Assembly: GCF_001422985.1 (NCBI RefSeq)
Contig: NZ_LMNL01000004.1
Location: 3,518-67,517 of the forward strand
Direction of reading: 5' to 3'
Source of the DNA: Methylobacterium sp. Leaf117
Lineage (GTDB): Bacteria; Pseudomonadota; Alphaproteobacteria; Rhizobiales; Beijerinckiaceae
Length of the DNA stretch: 64,000 nucleotides
In this document: one piece after another, positions 7,259 to 19,085 of the stretch
How the letters are laid out: each line of letters opens with the position of its first letter
How positions within the stretch are numbered: position 1 is the first letter of the stretch
The notes under the pieces: generated by a model
What the model was told of the DNA's origin: nothing
Database searches by the model: none
The model's input: only the letters and a program-made list of their open reading frames with translations
Position numbers and translations under genes: made by a program

Positions 7259-8620
7259 ATGGTCGAAACCCCCGCGACGCGACGAGTCTGGATCCGCAAC
7301 CCGCTGGCGATCCTGGCGCCGGATTCCGGCGGTGGCCTCGTCGTCGCAGGTACCCGCATCGTCGAGCGCGTGCCCGCAGGCGGCACGCCCGCCGCGCCCG
7401 TCCACGAGACCTTCGACGCCAGCCGCCACGTGGTCGTGCCCGGCCTCATCAACACCCACCACCACTTCTTCCAGACGCTCACCCGCGCCCACCCGGTGGC
7501 GATCAACAAGCCGCTCTTCCCGTGGCTGAAAGCGCTCTACACGGTCTGGGACAGGATCACCCCCGAGGCGTTCCGGCTGGCCACCCGGCTCGCTTACACC
7601 GAGCTGCTGCTCTCCGGCTGCACCACGGCCGGCGACCACCATTACCTGTTCCCCAAGGGCCTCGAATCCTCCGTCGACATCCAGGTCGAGGAGGCCGGCC
7701 CCCTCGGTATCCGGGCCTTCGTCACCCGCGGTTCGATGAGCTTGTCGGTGCGCGACGGCGGCCTGCCGCCCGAATGCCTGACGCAGGACGACGACACCAT
7801 CCTGGCCGATAGCGAGCGGGTGCTGCGCCTGTTCCACGACCCCAAGCCGGGCGCGATGGTGCAGATCGGGCTGGCCCCGTGCTCGCCCTTTAACGTGACG
7901 AAGCGGCTGATGCGCGAGAGCGCGGCCCTGGCGGACGCCCACGATTGCCGCCTGCACACCCATCTCGGCGAGACGCTGGACGAGGACCGCTACTGCGTCG
8001 CGATGTTCGGCCAGCGCCCGGTGGACTACCTCGAGGAGGTGGGCTGGATGGGGCCGCGCACCTGGCTCGCCCACGGCATCCACTTCAACGACGCGGAGGT
8101 GAAGCGCCTCGGTGCGGCCGGCGTCGGCGTGTGCCACTGCCCGACCTCGAACATGACCCTGGCCTCGGGCCAGTGCCGGACCTGCGAATTGGAGGCGGCC
8201 GGCTCGCCCGTCGGCCTCGGGGTCGACGGCTCGGCCTCCAACGACAGTTCGAACCTGATGGAGGGCGTGCGCCACGCCCTGATGATCAATCGCCTGACCT
8301 ACGGCGCCGAGGCCGTCACCCATCTCGACGCCCTGCGCTGGGCGACCGAGGGCTCCGCCGCCTGCCTCGGGCGCAGCGACATCGGCCGGATCGCGGAGGG
8401 CTGCGAGGCGGATCTGGCCCTGTTCACCCTCGACGAGCTGCGCTTTTCCGGCGCGCACGATCCCCTCGCGGCCCTGGTACTGTGCGGCGCCCACCGGGCC
8501 GACCGGGTGATGGTGGCAGGCTCCTGGCGGGTCATCGACGGCCAGCCCCTCGGGATCGAGACCGGCCAGTTGCGCGAGGCCCATACCCGCCTCGCCCACG
8601 CGCTGTTCGGAGCGCTCTAG
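7259..8620 (+). CDS. 8-oxoguanine deaminase
   Basis: A 453-residue cytoplasmic amidohydrolase of the TrzN/AtzB-like group. The metal site is complete: H-x-H in PGLINTHHHFF (His67, His69), a His in LHTHLGE, another in LAHGIHFND, and the Asp in GVDGSASND. The S-N-x-T-L-A-S-G-Q-C segment and overall length fit 8-oxoguanine deaminases, which hydrolyse 8-oxoguanine to urate and ammonia; such proteins are often mislabelled as hydroxyatrazine enzymes. Urate is the substrate of the uricase at 22487, which supports the call. It is the first gene of an operon with a BMP-type ABC importer; the ABC start is two bases after its stop. Isocytosine or guanine deamination cannot be excluded. Confidence 0.85.
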   Translation: MVETPATRRVWIRNPLAILAPDSGGGLVVAGTRIVERVPAGGTPAAPVHETFDASRHVVVPGLINTHHHFFQTLTRAHPVAINKPLFPWLKALYTVWDRITPEAFRLATRLAYTELLLSGCTTAGDHHYLFPKGLESSVDIQVEEAGPLGIRAFVTRGSMSLSVRDGGLPPECLTQDDDTILADSERVLRLFHDPKPGAMVQIGLAPCSPFNVTKRLMRESAALADAHDCRLHTHLGETLDEDRYCVAMFGQRPVDYLEEVGWMGPRTWLAHGIHFNDAEVKRLGAAGVGVCHCPTSNMTLASGQCRTCELEAAGSPVGLGVDGSASNDSSNLMEGVRHALMINRLTYGAEAVTHLDALRWATEGSAACLGRSDIGRIAEGCEADLALFTLDELRFSGAHDPLAALVLCGAHRADRVMVAGSWRVIDGQPLGIETGQLREAHTRLAHALFGAL

Positions 8621-8621
8621 C

Positions 8622-10226
8622 GTGGTCCCCGTCGTCCCCCCTGTCCGCACGGAGGGGCCGACACCCCTCTTCGGCGCCTATGGCATCGTCAAGCGCTTCG
8701 GCGCCTTCACGGCCAATGACGGCATCGATCTCGAGATCCGGGCCGGCGAGATCCACGCCCTGCTCGGCGAGAACGGCGCCGGCAAGTCGACCCTGATGAA
8801 GATCCTGTACGGGCTCCTGGAGCCCACCGAGGGGGTGGTGACCCATCGGGGCGACGTCGTGCGCCTCGCCCATCCGGAGGCCGCCCGCGCGCTGGGCATC
8901 GGCATGGTGTTCCAGCACTTTTCGCTCTGCGAGAACCTGACGGTCGCCGAGAACATCGCGCTGGTGATGCCCAAGGGCCTGAGCGGCCGGACCCTGAAGG
9001 CCCGGATCGCGGAGGTCGGGTCGACCTACGGCCTGCACCTCGACCCCGACCGGCCGGTCTGGTCGCTCTCGGCCGGCGAGCGCCAGCGCATCGAGATCAT
9101 CCGCTGCCTGCTGCAGAACCCCAAGCTCGTGATCCTCGACGAGCCGACCTCGGTGCTGACCCCGGGCGAGGCCGAATTGCTGTTCACCGTGCTGGAACGC
9201 CTGCGCGACGAGGGCCGGGCGCTGCTCTACATCTCGCACCGCCTCGACGAGGTGCGCCGGCTGTGCGCGCGTGCCACCATCCTGCGCGGCGGCCGGGTGG
9301 TGTGGGCCTGCGACCCCCGCGCCGAGACTGCCCGGTCCCTCGCCGCCATGATGGTGGGTGTCCAAGTGCGTGAGGTGAAGCCACCTTCCGGCGTGGCGAC
9401 CGGGCCGGAGCGCCTGGTCCTGTCCGGACTCACCCTCCCCGCCCCCGGCCTGCACGGCACCGCCCTCGACGGCGTCTCCCTGAGCGTGCGCGGCGGCGAG
9501 ATCGTCGGCCTCGCGGGGATCGCCGGCAACGGGCAGGCGGAGCTGTTCGATGCCCTCTCGGGCGAGACCCTGGCGCCGGAGGCCGGCATGGTGCGGTTCG
9601 ACGGCGTCGCTTCGGGGCGCCTCGGCATCACCGCCCGGCGGCGCGGCGGCGCCGGTTTCGTGCCGGAGGAGCGCAACGGCCACGGCGCGGCCCCGACCTT
9701 GAGCCTGTCCGACAACGCGATCCTGTCGCGCCACGCCACCGCAGGCCTGAGCCGCTTCGGAGTCCTGCGCCGCGCCGCCGCCAAGGCCCTGGCCCGGGAC
9801 GTGATCGCGGCCTTCGACGTGCGCAAGGCGGGACCCGATCCCGCCGCCGGAACGCTGTCGGGCGGCAACCTGCAGAAATACCTGATGGGGCGCGAGATCC
9901 TGGCCGAGCCCGGCATCCTCGTGGTCAACCAGCCGACCTGGGGCGTCGACGCCCTCGCGGCCGCCCATATCCGGCAGGCGCTCCTCGATCTCGCTTCCCG
10001 CGGCGCCGCCGTGCTGGTGATCAGCCAGGACCTCGACGAATTGTTCGAGATCGCCGGCCGCATCGCCGTGCTGCATGACGGCACCCTGTCGTCGCCGGTG
10101 CCGGCCGCCGAGACCACCCGCGAGGCCCTGGGGCTGCGCATGGGCGGGGCGAACCCCGCGGAAGCCGCCGAGGGTCCGGTGGCGGGCGCGCCGGATCACG
10201 CCCGGGAGCCGGCCCATGCGCATTGA
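8622..10226 (+). CDS. ABC importer, duplicated ATPase (nucleoside/purine type)
   Basis: A 534-residue protein with two ABC domains, as in sugar- and nucleoside-type importers (NupO/YufO, RbsA). Domain 1 has Walker A GENGAGKST (about 49-57), signature LSAGE (about 149-153) and Walker B LVILDEPTS (about 169-177). Domain 2 has the degenerate A site G-I-A-G-N-G-Q-A-E typical of these proteins and the signature LSGGN. It starts with GTG, one base after the deaminase stop, and its end overlaps the next permease gene, so it is tightly coupled to both. It powers uptake of a purine or nucleoside with the two permeases and the BMP binding protein downstream. Confidence 0.9.
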   Translation: MVPVVPPVRTEGPTPLFGAYGIVKRFGAFTANDGIDLEIRAGEIHALLGENGAGKSTLMKILYGLLEPTEGVVTHRGDVVRLAHPEAARALGIGMVFQHFSLCENLTVAENIALVMPKGLSGRTLKARIAEVGSTYGLHLDPDRPVWSLSAGERQRIEIIRCLLQNPKLVILDEPTSVLTPGEAELLFTVLERLRDEGRALLYISHRLDEVRRLCARATILRGGRVVWACDPRAETARSLAAMMVGVQVREVKPPSGVATGPERLVLSGLTLPAPGLHGTALDGVSLSVRGGEIVGLAGIAGNGQAELFDALSGETLAPEAGMVRFDGVASGRLGITARRRGGAGFVPEERNGHGAAPTLSLSDNAILSRHATAGLSRFGVLRRAAAKALARDVIAAFDVRKAGPDPAAGTLSGGNLQKYLMGREILAEPGILVVNQPTWGVDALAAAHIRQALLDLASRGAAVLVISQDLDELFEIAGRIAVLHDGTLSSPVPAAETTREALGLRMGGANPAEAAEGPVAGAPDHAREPAHAH

Positions 10227-11292
10227 CCTGACCCCGCGCACCAACCGGTCGGCCCTGATGGACGCGCTCTCGCCCATCCTGGCCTTCCTGGCCGCGCTGG
10301 TGGTGGGCGGGCTCGTGGTGGCCGTCATGGGCCGCTCGCCGGCCGCCGCCTTCGTCACCTACTTCGTGGCGCCCTTGAGCGAGGTCTGGTCGCTGCAGGA
10401 GGTGGCCGTCAAGGCCGCGCCGCTCGCCCTCATCGCCACCGGCCTGGCCTTCTGCTACCGCGCCAATATCTGGAATATCGGGGCCGAGGGACAGTTCGTC
10501 GTCGGCGGTCTGTTCGGCGGCTGGATCGGCGTCGCCAGCCACGGATCGCCCGGCGATCCCCTCTGGGTGCTGCCCCTGATGCTCCTCGTCGGCACGGGGG
10601 CCGGCATGCTCTACGGGCTGATCCCGGCCCTCCTCAAGGTGCGCCTCGGCGTCTCCGAGATCCTCACCAGCCTGATGCTGGTCTACGTGGCCGAACTGCT
10701 GCTCGACTACATGGCGCGCGGCCCGCTGCGCGATCCGGCCGGCTTCAACTTTCCCCAGAGCGTCACCTTCGATGACGCCGCCCGCCTGCCCTACCTGATG
10801 GAGGGCGGCACCCTCCATGCCGGCGTCGCCATCGCGCTGGCGGTGGTGGTCCTCGCCACCCTGGTTCTCGGCCGCACCCTGTTCGGCTTCACCGTGCGGG
10901 TGGTGGGGGCGAGCCCGCGCGCGGCGCGCTTCGCCGGCTTCAGCGACGGGCGCCTGACGCTCGCGGTCTTCGCCGTCTCCGGGGGCGCCGCGGGACTGGC
11001 CGGAATCTGCGAGGTGGCGGGCCGGATCGGCCAACTCCAGCCGTCGATCTCGCCGGGCTACGGCTTCACCGCCATCATCGTGGCGTTCCTCGGGCGGCTG
11101 TCCCCGATGGGTATCCTGGTGGCGGCCCTGGTCATCGCCCTCACCACCATCGGGGGCGAGGGCGCGCAGATCGACCTGAAGCTCCCCCTCGACCTGACGC
11201 GGGCCTTCCAGGGCCTGCTGCTCGCCCTGGTGCTCGGGGCCGACGCCCTGTCGCGCTACCGGGTCCGCCTCGTGCCGGGAGCGACCGCATGA
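10216..11292 (+). CDS. ABC importer permease 1 (nucleoside/purine type)
   Basis: A 358-residue inner-membrane protein with about 9-10 hydrophobic segments and the BPD_transp_2 family motif region N-I-W-N-I-G-A-E-G-Q-F. This N-x-G-x-E-G-Q/M motif is shared with the second permease and is characteristic of NupP/YufP-type permeases. I chose ATG 10216 because upstream in-frame sequence is only the overlapping ATPase gene. It overlaps the ATPase by 11 bp and the next permease by 4 bp, so all three are one translational unit. Two permeases of this kind form the heterodimeric channel. Confidence 0.9.
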   Translation: MRIDLTPRTNRSALMDALSPILAFLAALVVGGLVVAVMGRSPAAAFVTYFVAPLSEVWSLQEVAVKAAPLALIATGLAFCYRANIWNIGAEGQFVVGGLFGGWIGVASHGSPGDPLWVLPLMLLVGTGAGMLYGLIPALLKVRLGVSEILTSLMLVYVAELLLDYMARGPLRDPAGFNFPQSVTFDDAARLPYLMEGGTLHAGVAIALAVVVLATLVLGRTLFGFTVRVVGASPRAARFAGFSDGRLTLAVFAVSGGAAGLAGICEVAGRIGQLQPSISPGYGFTAIIVAFLGRLSPMGILVAALVIALTTIGGEGAQIDLKLPLDLTRAFQGLLLALVLGADALSRYRVRLVPGATA

Positions 11293-12230
11293 CCATCCAC
11301 GGCGTCAGCCTCGATATCGTCCAGATGGTGCTCATCACCATCGTGGCCGCCGCCACCCCGCTGATGATCGCGGCGCTCGGCGAACTCGTCGCCGAGCGCG
11401 CGGGCGTGCTCAACCTCGGCGTCGAGGGCATGATGGTGCTGGGCGCCGCCGCCGGTTTCGCGGTGGCGGTGGAGACCGGCTCGACGCTGCTCGGCGCGCT
11501 GGCGGGGGCCGGGGCGGGCCTCGCCCTCTCGGCCCTGTTCGGACTTCTCACGGTGGTGCTGAGCGCCAATCAGGTCGCCTCCGGCCTCGCCATGACGATC
11601 CTGGGGCTCGGGCTCTCGGGCCTCGTCGGCGCCTCCTATGTCGGCCTCAAGCGCGATCCGGCGCCGCACCTGTCCGTGCCGGGTCTTACCGATCTGCCCG
11701 GCCTCGGCGGCCTGCTCTTCGGGCAGGACGGCTTCGTCTACTTCGCCTTCGCGCTGGCGGCCGGGGTGTGGTGGTTCCTGTGGCGCACCCGCGCCGGCCT
11801 GATCCTGCGGGCCATCGGCGACGACCACACCGCCACCCACGCGCTGGGCCTGCAGGTCCGCAAGGTGCGCGTCCTCGCGGTGCTGTTCGGCGGGGCCTGC
11901 GCGGGGCTGGCCGGGGCCTACCTGTCGCTGTCCTACACCTCGTTCTGGGCGCCCGCGATGACGGCCGGGCGCGGCTGGATCGCCCTGGCCCTCGTGGTCT
12001 TCGCCTCCTGGAATCCGCTCCGGGCGGTGGCCGGCGCCCTGCTGTTCGGCGGCGCCACGGTGCTCCAGCTCAATGCCCAGGCGGCCGGCCTCGGCCTGCC
12101 GGGGCAACTCCTCTCCGCCCTGCCCTACCTCGCCACCATCCTGGCCCTGGTCTTGCTCTCCCTCGGCAGGCGCCAGGGCGGCTCCCTCGCCCCGGCGGCC
12201 CTCGGCCGCGTCTTCACCCCGCACCGGTAG
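11289..12230 (+). CDS. ABC importer permease 2 (nucleoside/purine type)
   Basis: A 313-residue inner-membrane protein with about 8-9 spans and the G-V-L-N-L-G-V-E-G-M-M motif of NupQ/YufQ-type permeases. Its ATG overlaps the previous stop codon (ATGA). It is shorter than permease 1, as is usual for the partner subunit. A 28-bp gap with GGAAGG separates it from the binding-protein gene. Substrate is inferred to be a purine or nucleoside from the deaminase and xanthine dehydrogenase genes on either side. Confidence 0.9.
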   Translation: MTIHGVSLDIVQMVLITIVAAATPLMIAALGELVAERAGVLNLGVEGMMVLGAAAGFAVAVETGSTLLGALAGAGAGLALSALFGLLTVVLSANQVASGLAMTILGLGLSGLVGASYVGLKRDPAPHLSVPGLTDLPGLGGLLFGQDGFVYFAFALAAGVWWFLWRTRAGLILRAIGDDHTATHALGLQVRKVRVLAVLFGGACAGLAGAYLSLSYTSFWAPAMTAGRGWIALALVVFASWNPLRAVAGALLFGGATVLQLNAQAAGLGLPGQLLSALPYLATILALVLLSLGRRQGGSLAPAALGRVFTPHR

Positions 12231-12258
12231 ACGTGCATTCTGGAAGGATATCGGAACG

Positions 12259-13350
12259 ATGCGGATCGTGCAGGGTGCCCTGGTGGCCGTTCTCGCCCTC
12301 GGATTCGGGGCCGCGCAGGCCCCGGACGCGCACGCGCAGGAGAAGAAGCCCGGCGAGAAGCTGAAGGTCGGCTTCGTCTATGTCGGGCCGGTGGCCGATT
12401 ACGGCTACTCGTACCAGCACGACCAGAGCCGCAAGGCCCTCGCCGCCGCGCTGGGCGACAAGGTCGAGACCAGCTTCCTCGAGAACGTGCCGGAGGCCGA
12501 CAGCGAGCGGTCCATCGAGAGCTTCGCCCGCTCCGGCTACGGCCTGGTCTTCACCACCTCGTTCGGCTTCATGGAGCCGACCCTGAAGGTCGCCAAGAAG
12601 TTCCCCAAGGTGAAGTTCGAGCACGCCACCGGCTACAAGCGCGCGCCCAACGTCTCGACCTACTCGGCCCGCTTCTACGAGGGCCGCTACGTCTGCGGGG
12701 TGATCGCCGGGCGCCTCTCGAAGACGGGCACGCTGGGCTACATCGCCTCGTTCCCGATCCCCGAGGTGGTGAGCGGCATCAACGCCTTCATGCTCGGCGC
12801 CCAGTCGGTGAACCCCGACATCAAGATCAAGATCGTCTGGGTCAACACCTGGTTCGACCCGGGCAAGGAGGCCGAGGCCGCCAAGGCGCTGCTGGCCCAG
12901 GGCGCCGACATCCTGTCGCAGCACACCGATTCCGCTGCGCCGTTGCAGGAGGCCGAGAAGCAGGGCAAGCTCGCCTTCGGACAATCCTCGGACCAGATGC
13001 GTTTCGCCCCGAAGGCCCAGCTCACCTCGATCGTCGACGACTGGGACAGCTACGTCATCGGCGAGGCCAAGGCCGTCCTGGACGGCACCTGGAAGAGCCA
13101 CGACACCTGGGGCGGCATCAAGGACGGTATGGTCGTGCTGGCGCCCTTCGCCAACATGCCCGACGACGTGAAGGCCCAGGCCGAGGCCACCAAGACGGCG
13201 ATCGCGAACGGCACGCTCCTGCCCTTCCACGGCCCCGTCTTCAAGCAGGACGGCACCGAGGCGGTGAAGGCCGGCGAGAACGCCCCCGACCCGATGATCC
13301 TCGGCATGAACTGGTACGTGAAGGGCATCGCCGACACGCTGCCGCGCTAG
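12259..13350 (+). CDS. BMP-family substrate-binding protein
   Basis: A 363-residue periplasmic binding protein of the Med/BMP (basic membrane protein) family. A signal peptide covers about residues 1-24 (ending A-H-A-Q). The mature protein begins with the family pattern K-V-G-F-V-Y-V-G-P-V-x-D-x-G-Y-S, followed by E-x-x-Y-x-C-G-V-I-A-G and V-N-T-W-F-D-P. No lipobox cysteine is evident, so it is soluble in the periplasm. Relatives bind nucleosides, adenine or other purines. It closes the ABC operon, with xanthine dehydrogenase starting 60 bp downstream. The ligand is therefore most likely a purine base such as xanthine, guanine or 8-oxoguanine, but the sequence alone does not decide this. Confidence 0.88.
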   Translation: MRIVQGALVAVLALGFGAAQAPDAHAQEKKPGEKLKVGFVYVGPVADYGYSYQHDQSRKALAAALGDKVETSFLENVPEADSERSIESFARSGYGLVFTTSFGFMEPTLKVAKKFPKVKFEHATGYKRAPNVSTYSARFYEGRYVCGVIAGRLSKTGTLGYIASFPIPEVVSGINAFMLGAQSVNPDIKIKIVWVNTWFDPGKEAEAAKALLAQGADILSQHTDSAAPLQEAEKQGKLAFGQSSDQMRFAPKAQLTSIVDDWDSYVIGEAKAVLDGTWKSHDTWGGIKDGMVVLAPFANMPDDVKAQAEATKTAIANGTLLPFHGPVFKQDGTEAVKAGENAPDPMILGMNWYVKGIADTLPR

Positions 13351-13410
13351 GGCCGTCGCGAACCGACCCGTGGGGGAGCGAGGAACCGGCGTTCGAACAC
13401 GAGAGGCCGC

Positions 13411-14899
13411 ATGAGACACGCGATCCGCTTCCTCCTCGGCCATGAGGCGCGCACGATCGAGGCCTGCGATCCGACCCTGACGGTGCTCGACTGGCTGCGC
13501 GGCCCCGAGCGGCTGATCGGCACCAAGGAGGGCTGCAACGAGGGCGATTGCGGGGCCTGCACGGTGGTGGTGGTGCGCCCCGAGGGGCCGCCCGGCGCCG
13601 AGCGGCTGCGCTACCGCACGGTCGATGCCTGCATCACCTTCCTGGGTATGCTCGACGGCTGCCAGCTCCTCACCGTGGAGCACCTGCGTGGGAGCGACGG
13701 CACGCTCCATCCGGTCCAGCGCCTGATGGTGGAGGAGCACGGCTCGCAATGCGGCTTCTGCACGCCGGGCTTCGTGATGTCGCTGTTCGCCATGACCAAG
13801 GATTGGCCCGCCGCGGCCGGGGAAGTCTGGACCTCCGCGAGCCCCATCGACGATGCCCTCGCGGGCAATCTCTGCCGCTGTACCGGCTATGCCCCGATCG
13901 TGCGCGCGGCCGAGCGGGCGCTGGCCCTGCCGGAAGCGGATGCCTTCGACGCCGCCCACGACGCCACCCTCGCCCGGCTGCTGGCCGTGCGCGACGACGA
14001 GACCGTGGCGGTCTCCGGGCCGAAGGGCCGCTTCTTCGCCCCGGCCACCATCCAGGCGCTCGTCGATCTCATGGCCGAGCACCCCCAGGCGACGATCGTG
14101 GCCGGCGCCACCGATGTCGCCCTCTGGGTGACCAAGGGCCTGCGCGTGCTCGACCCGGTGATCTGGCTCGGGCGGGTGCGAAGCCTGCGCGTCGTGGGCG
14201 AGGCGCCCGATCACCTGTATCTCGGAGCCGGCGTGAGCCTCGCCGAGGCCGGCACGCATCTCGCCGGACTGCATCCGGATCTCGGCGAACTCTTCCGCCG
14301 CCACGGTGCCGCCCAGACCCGCAATGCCGGCACCCTCGGCGGCAACATCGCCAACGGCTCCCCCATCGGCGACGCGGCGCCAGCCCTGATCGCCCTCGGG
14401 GCAGGCCTCCATCTCATCGGCCGGGGGACCGAGCGCGAGATTCCCCTCGCGGATTTCTTCGTCGCCTATGGCCGGCAGGACCTGCGCCCGGGCGAGTTCG
14501 TCGCCGGGGTGCGGGTGCCGAGACTCGGCCCGAAGGCGATCTTCCGAGCCTACAAGATTTCGAAGCGCTTCGACGAGGATATTTCGGCCGTCCTCGGCGC
14601 CTTCCGGCTGACGCTCGACGGCGGCACGATCGAGGAAGCCTGCATCGCCTATGGCGGCATGGCCGGCACCCCGAAGCGGGCCGTCCAGGCCGAGGCCGCG
14701 CTGGTGGGGCAAGCCCTCGACGCCGCCGTGATCCCGGCCTTCAAGGCCGCACTCGCGCAGGACTTCACCCCGCTCACCGACATGCGGGCTTCGGCTGCCT
14801 ACCGCCTCAAGGTCGCCGGCAACCTGATCGAGCGCCTGATCCACGAGAGCGCCCCGGAGGCGCCGGAAACCCGCTTGGCGAGGGTGGGAGCACTGGCTC

Positions 14900-14907
<8 letters not shown>
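13411..14907 (+). CDS. xdhA: xanthine dehydrogenase small subunit (Fe-S/FAD)
   Basis: A 498-residue subunit carrying both iron-sulfur clusters and FAD, which oxidises hypoxanthine and xanthine to urate together with XdhB. The plant-type [2Fe-2S] cysteines are at 42, 47, 50 (G-C-N-E-G-D-C-G-A-C) and 74; the second cluster uses C114, C117 (Q-C-G-F-C) and C155, C157 (L-C-R-C). The FAD domain follows with V-A-G-A-T-D-V and T-L-G-G-N-I-A-N-G-S-P-I-G-D. It starts with ATG after GAGAGG and overlaps xdhB by 8 bp. Length and all cofactor residues are normal for the bacterial two-subunit enzyme. Confidence 0.95.
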
Positions 14908-17256
<2,349 letters not shown>

Positions 17257-17260
<4 letters not shown>

Positions 17261-18075
17261 GCCTCGACCCGTCGGAGGCGCTGTCGGAAACCCTGGCGGG
17301 CGCCCTCGCGGCGGGCGAGCCGGCGGCCCTCGTTACCCTGTCGGAGGCGCGGGGCTCGACGCCGCGCGCCGCCGGCACCGCCATGCTGGTGATGCCCGGC
17401 CGGGTCGTCGGCACCATCGGGGGCGGCACCTACGAATGGGCGGGCATCGCCCGGGCCCGGCAACTCCTGGCGGCGGGCGAGCGGGAGGCCACCCTGCCGA
17501 TGCCGCTCGGGCCGGAGACCGGACAATGCTGCGGCGGGCACGTCACCCTGACGATCGTCCGGGCCGGGGCCGAGACGTGCGCGAGCCTCAACGCCCGGGA
17601 GGCCGAGGGAGCGGCGCGGGCGCCGTGGGTGCTGATCTACGGCGCCGGCCATGTCGGGCGCGCCCTGGCGCTGGCCCTCGACCCGCTGCCGTTCCGCACC
17701 CGGATCATCGACGACCGGCCCGGAGAGATCGCCCGCGTCGAGGGCGCCCGCATCCTCCGGGAGGTCGGCTCGGCCAGTGCCGTGGCCGAGGCCGCGCCGC
17801 CGGGGGCCGCGCACGTGGTGCTCACCCACAGCCACGCCCTCGACAGCCTGATCTGCGCCAGCCTGCTGGAGGCCAACAGCTTCGCGTATCTCGGCCTGAT
17901 CGGATCGGCCACCAAGCGGGCGACCTTCCTCAGCGCCTTCCGGGCGATGGGGCTCGACGCGGCCGCCCTCGACCGCCTCGTCTGCCCGATCGGCGGCAGG
18001 CCGGTGCGCGACAAGCGCCCGGCCGTCATCGCCGCCCTGGTGGCGGCCGAACTGATCGGCGTCTTTGCGGGCTGA
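17257..18075 (+). CDS. xdhC: xanthine dehydrogenase accessory protein XdhC
   Basis: A 272-residue accessory protein that binds molybdenum cofactor and, in known systems, promotes its sulfuration before insertion into XdhB. It shows the N-terminal G-S-T-P-R-A-A-G motif, the Q-C-C-G-G-H-V-T-L segment and a Rossmann domain starting L-I-Y-G-A-G-H-V-G. The start is GTG at 17257, overlapping the xdhB stop (GTGA); longer in-frame sequence upstream is only the xdhB gene. It ends 21 bp before a convergent small gene. Confidence 0.93.
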
Positions 18076-18096
18076 TCTGGAGGCTCGACCGGCCGA

Positions 18097-18408
18097 TCAG
18101 GGACGCGGCGGCGGGACGTTCGCTCCGCGTGTGGGCATCGACTCGGCAGGTATCGACTCGGCAGGCATCGACTCGGCAGGTATCGACTCGGCCGCAATGC
18201 CGCCGGCCCGGGGCGGGACCGGGATCGCGTCGCCGCTGCGGATCGCCTCGGCCTCGTTGCGGGGGCCTGCCCGGCCCTCGGTGCCGCCCGGCGCGGTGGC
18301 GGCATCCATGCCGGCCGGCGCGCCGGCGCCCTGGGCCAGGGCCGCCCCGGCGAGGCCGAGCGACAGGGTGAGGACGGTGATCAAACGGATCGGGGTGGGC
18401 TGGATCAT
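18097..18408 (-). CDS. small exported protein with ESIPA/ESMPA repeats
   Basis: A 103-residue protein with a clear signal peptide (about residues 1-26, ending A-A-L-A-Q). The mature part contains A-P-A-G-M-D-A-A-T-A-P-G-G-T-E-G-R-A, which closely resembles A-P-A-G-I-P-A-A-V-A-P-G-G-L-E-G-R-A in the protein at 23723. The C-terminal third is four copies of A-E-S-I/M-P encoded by a 15-bp tandem repeat. ATG 18408 is preferred over an upstream TTG because TGGAG lies 8 bases before it and the signal peptide starts there. Function unknown. It is one of three related small exported proteins in the purine region. Confidence 0.65.
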   Translation of the reverse strand: MIQPTPIRLITVLTLSLGLAGAALAQGAGAPAGMDAATAPGGTEGRAGPRNEAEAIRSGDAIPVPPRAGGIAAESIPAESMPAESIPAESMPTRGANVPPPRP

Positions 18409-18508
18409 GGCAGGCTCCAGAATTCGCAAGGAGGCGGAGAGCGTCGCGCGATGTCGCGTCGGGCTTTCGGAAAGGTCGGCGTTCGGCGCGGCTTCGGCGG
18501 AAGCGGGC

Positions 18509-18721
18509 TCAGCGGTGACGTTTGTGCCGGGGTGCCCGGTGCCGGGCTGCCCGGTGCCGGATCGCCCGGTGTCGGAGGGCCGCGCGTCCGCGCAGGCCGC
18601 CGGGGGCCGTGACCCGGGACTGGCCGCCGGGAGCGATCAGGGTGCCCTGGGCCCGGGGCGCCGGCGTCAGCATGAACAGGCCGGCCGTGACGAGCGCGGC
18701 CGCGAGGCTCCGCCCGAGCAT
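18509..18721 (-). CDS. small exported protein with basic RHRA tail
   Basis: A 70-residue protein with a probable signal peptide (residues 1-25, ending P-R-A-Q). The mature part has two A-P-G-G motifs (I-A-P-G-G-Q, T-A-P-G-G-L-R-G-R-A) shared with the small exported proteins at 18097 and 23723. The tail is extremely basic and repetitive (R-H-R-A units, encoded by a 15-bp tandem repeat). It lies 100 bp upstream of the 18097 gene on the same strand. The start at 18721 fits the signal peptide but has only a weak ribosome site. No known function; expression is unproven. Confidence 0.5.
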   Translation of the reverse strand: MLGRSLAAALVTAGLFMLTPAPRAQGTLIAPGGQSRVTAPGGLRGRAALRHRAIRHRAARHRAPRHKRHR

Positions 18722-19082
18722 TCCAACGCTTGCAAACCTACGCTTCAGGAACAGCTGCGGCACATCACGTCCTCCCGCGAGCCCGGCGCCCGCATGATCG
18801 AGGATGGTCCTGGCAAAGGACGTGCCGGACCGGCCCGACATCACCGAGGCTTGTTCCGCACATCTCGACGTCTGCGCACGCGTGCCGGCGGTCTTCAGGA
18901 TGGTGCTGGTCGATATCTTGCGCGGATCAGGCTGGATCGATGATGGCTGCTTCGCTCGGCAACGGATCGACTGGATGGGGAAGCGCGGGCGCTCCGCGTC
19001 GGGACAGCGCATCCCAAAGAGCGAAGGATTCGGGTGCTCAGAAGTCCAATGCTCAGAAGTCCGGGGCTCAGGAGTCCGTGGC
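18722..19082. other. intergenic region, no clear gene
   Basis: 361 bp between the small exported protein and the uraD-uraH fusion, both leftward. The open frames here do not show domain or codon evidence. The right end carries a 15-bp tandem repeat. Confidence 0.5.
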
Positions 19083-19085
19083 TCA
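19035..19085. repeat. 15-bp tandem repeat, about 3.4 units
   Basis: Units TGCTCAGAAGTCCAA, TGCTCAGAAGTCCGG and GGCTCAGGAGTCCGT follow each other directly, with a partial fourth unit that runs into the stop codon of the uraD-uraH gene. It is non-coding except for that overlap. Confidence 0.85.

Noticed and set aside
18120..18200. Regular 15-bp repeats considered as a CRISPR array
   Set aside because: Units are directly adjacent with no spacers, and are in frame within a gene.
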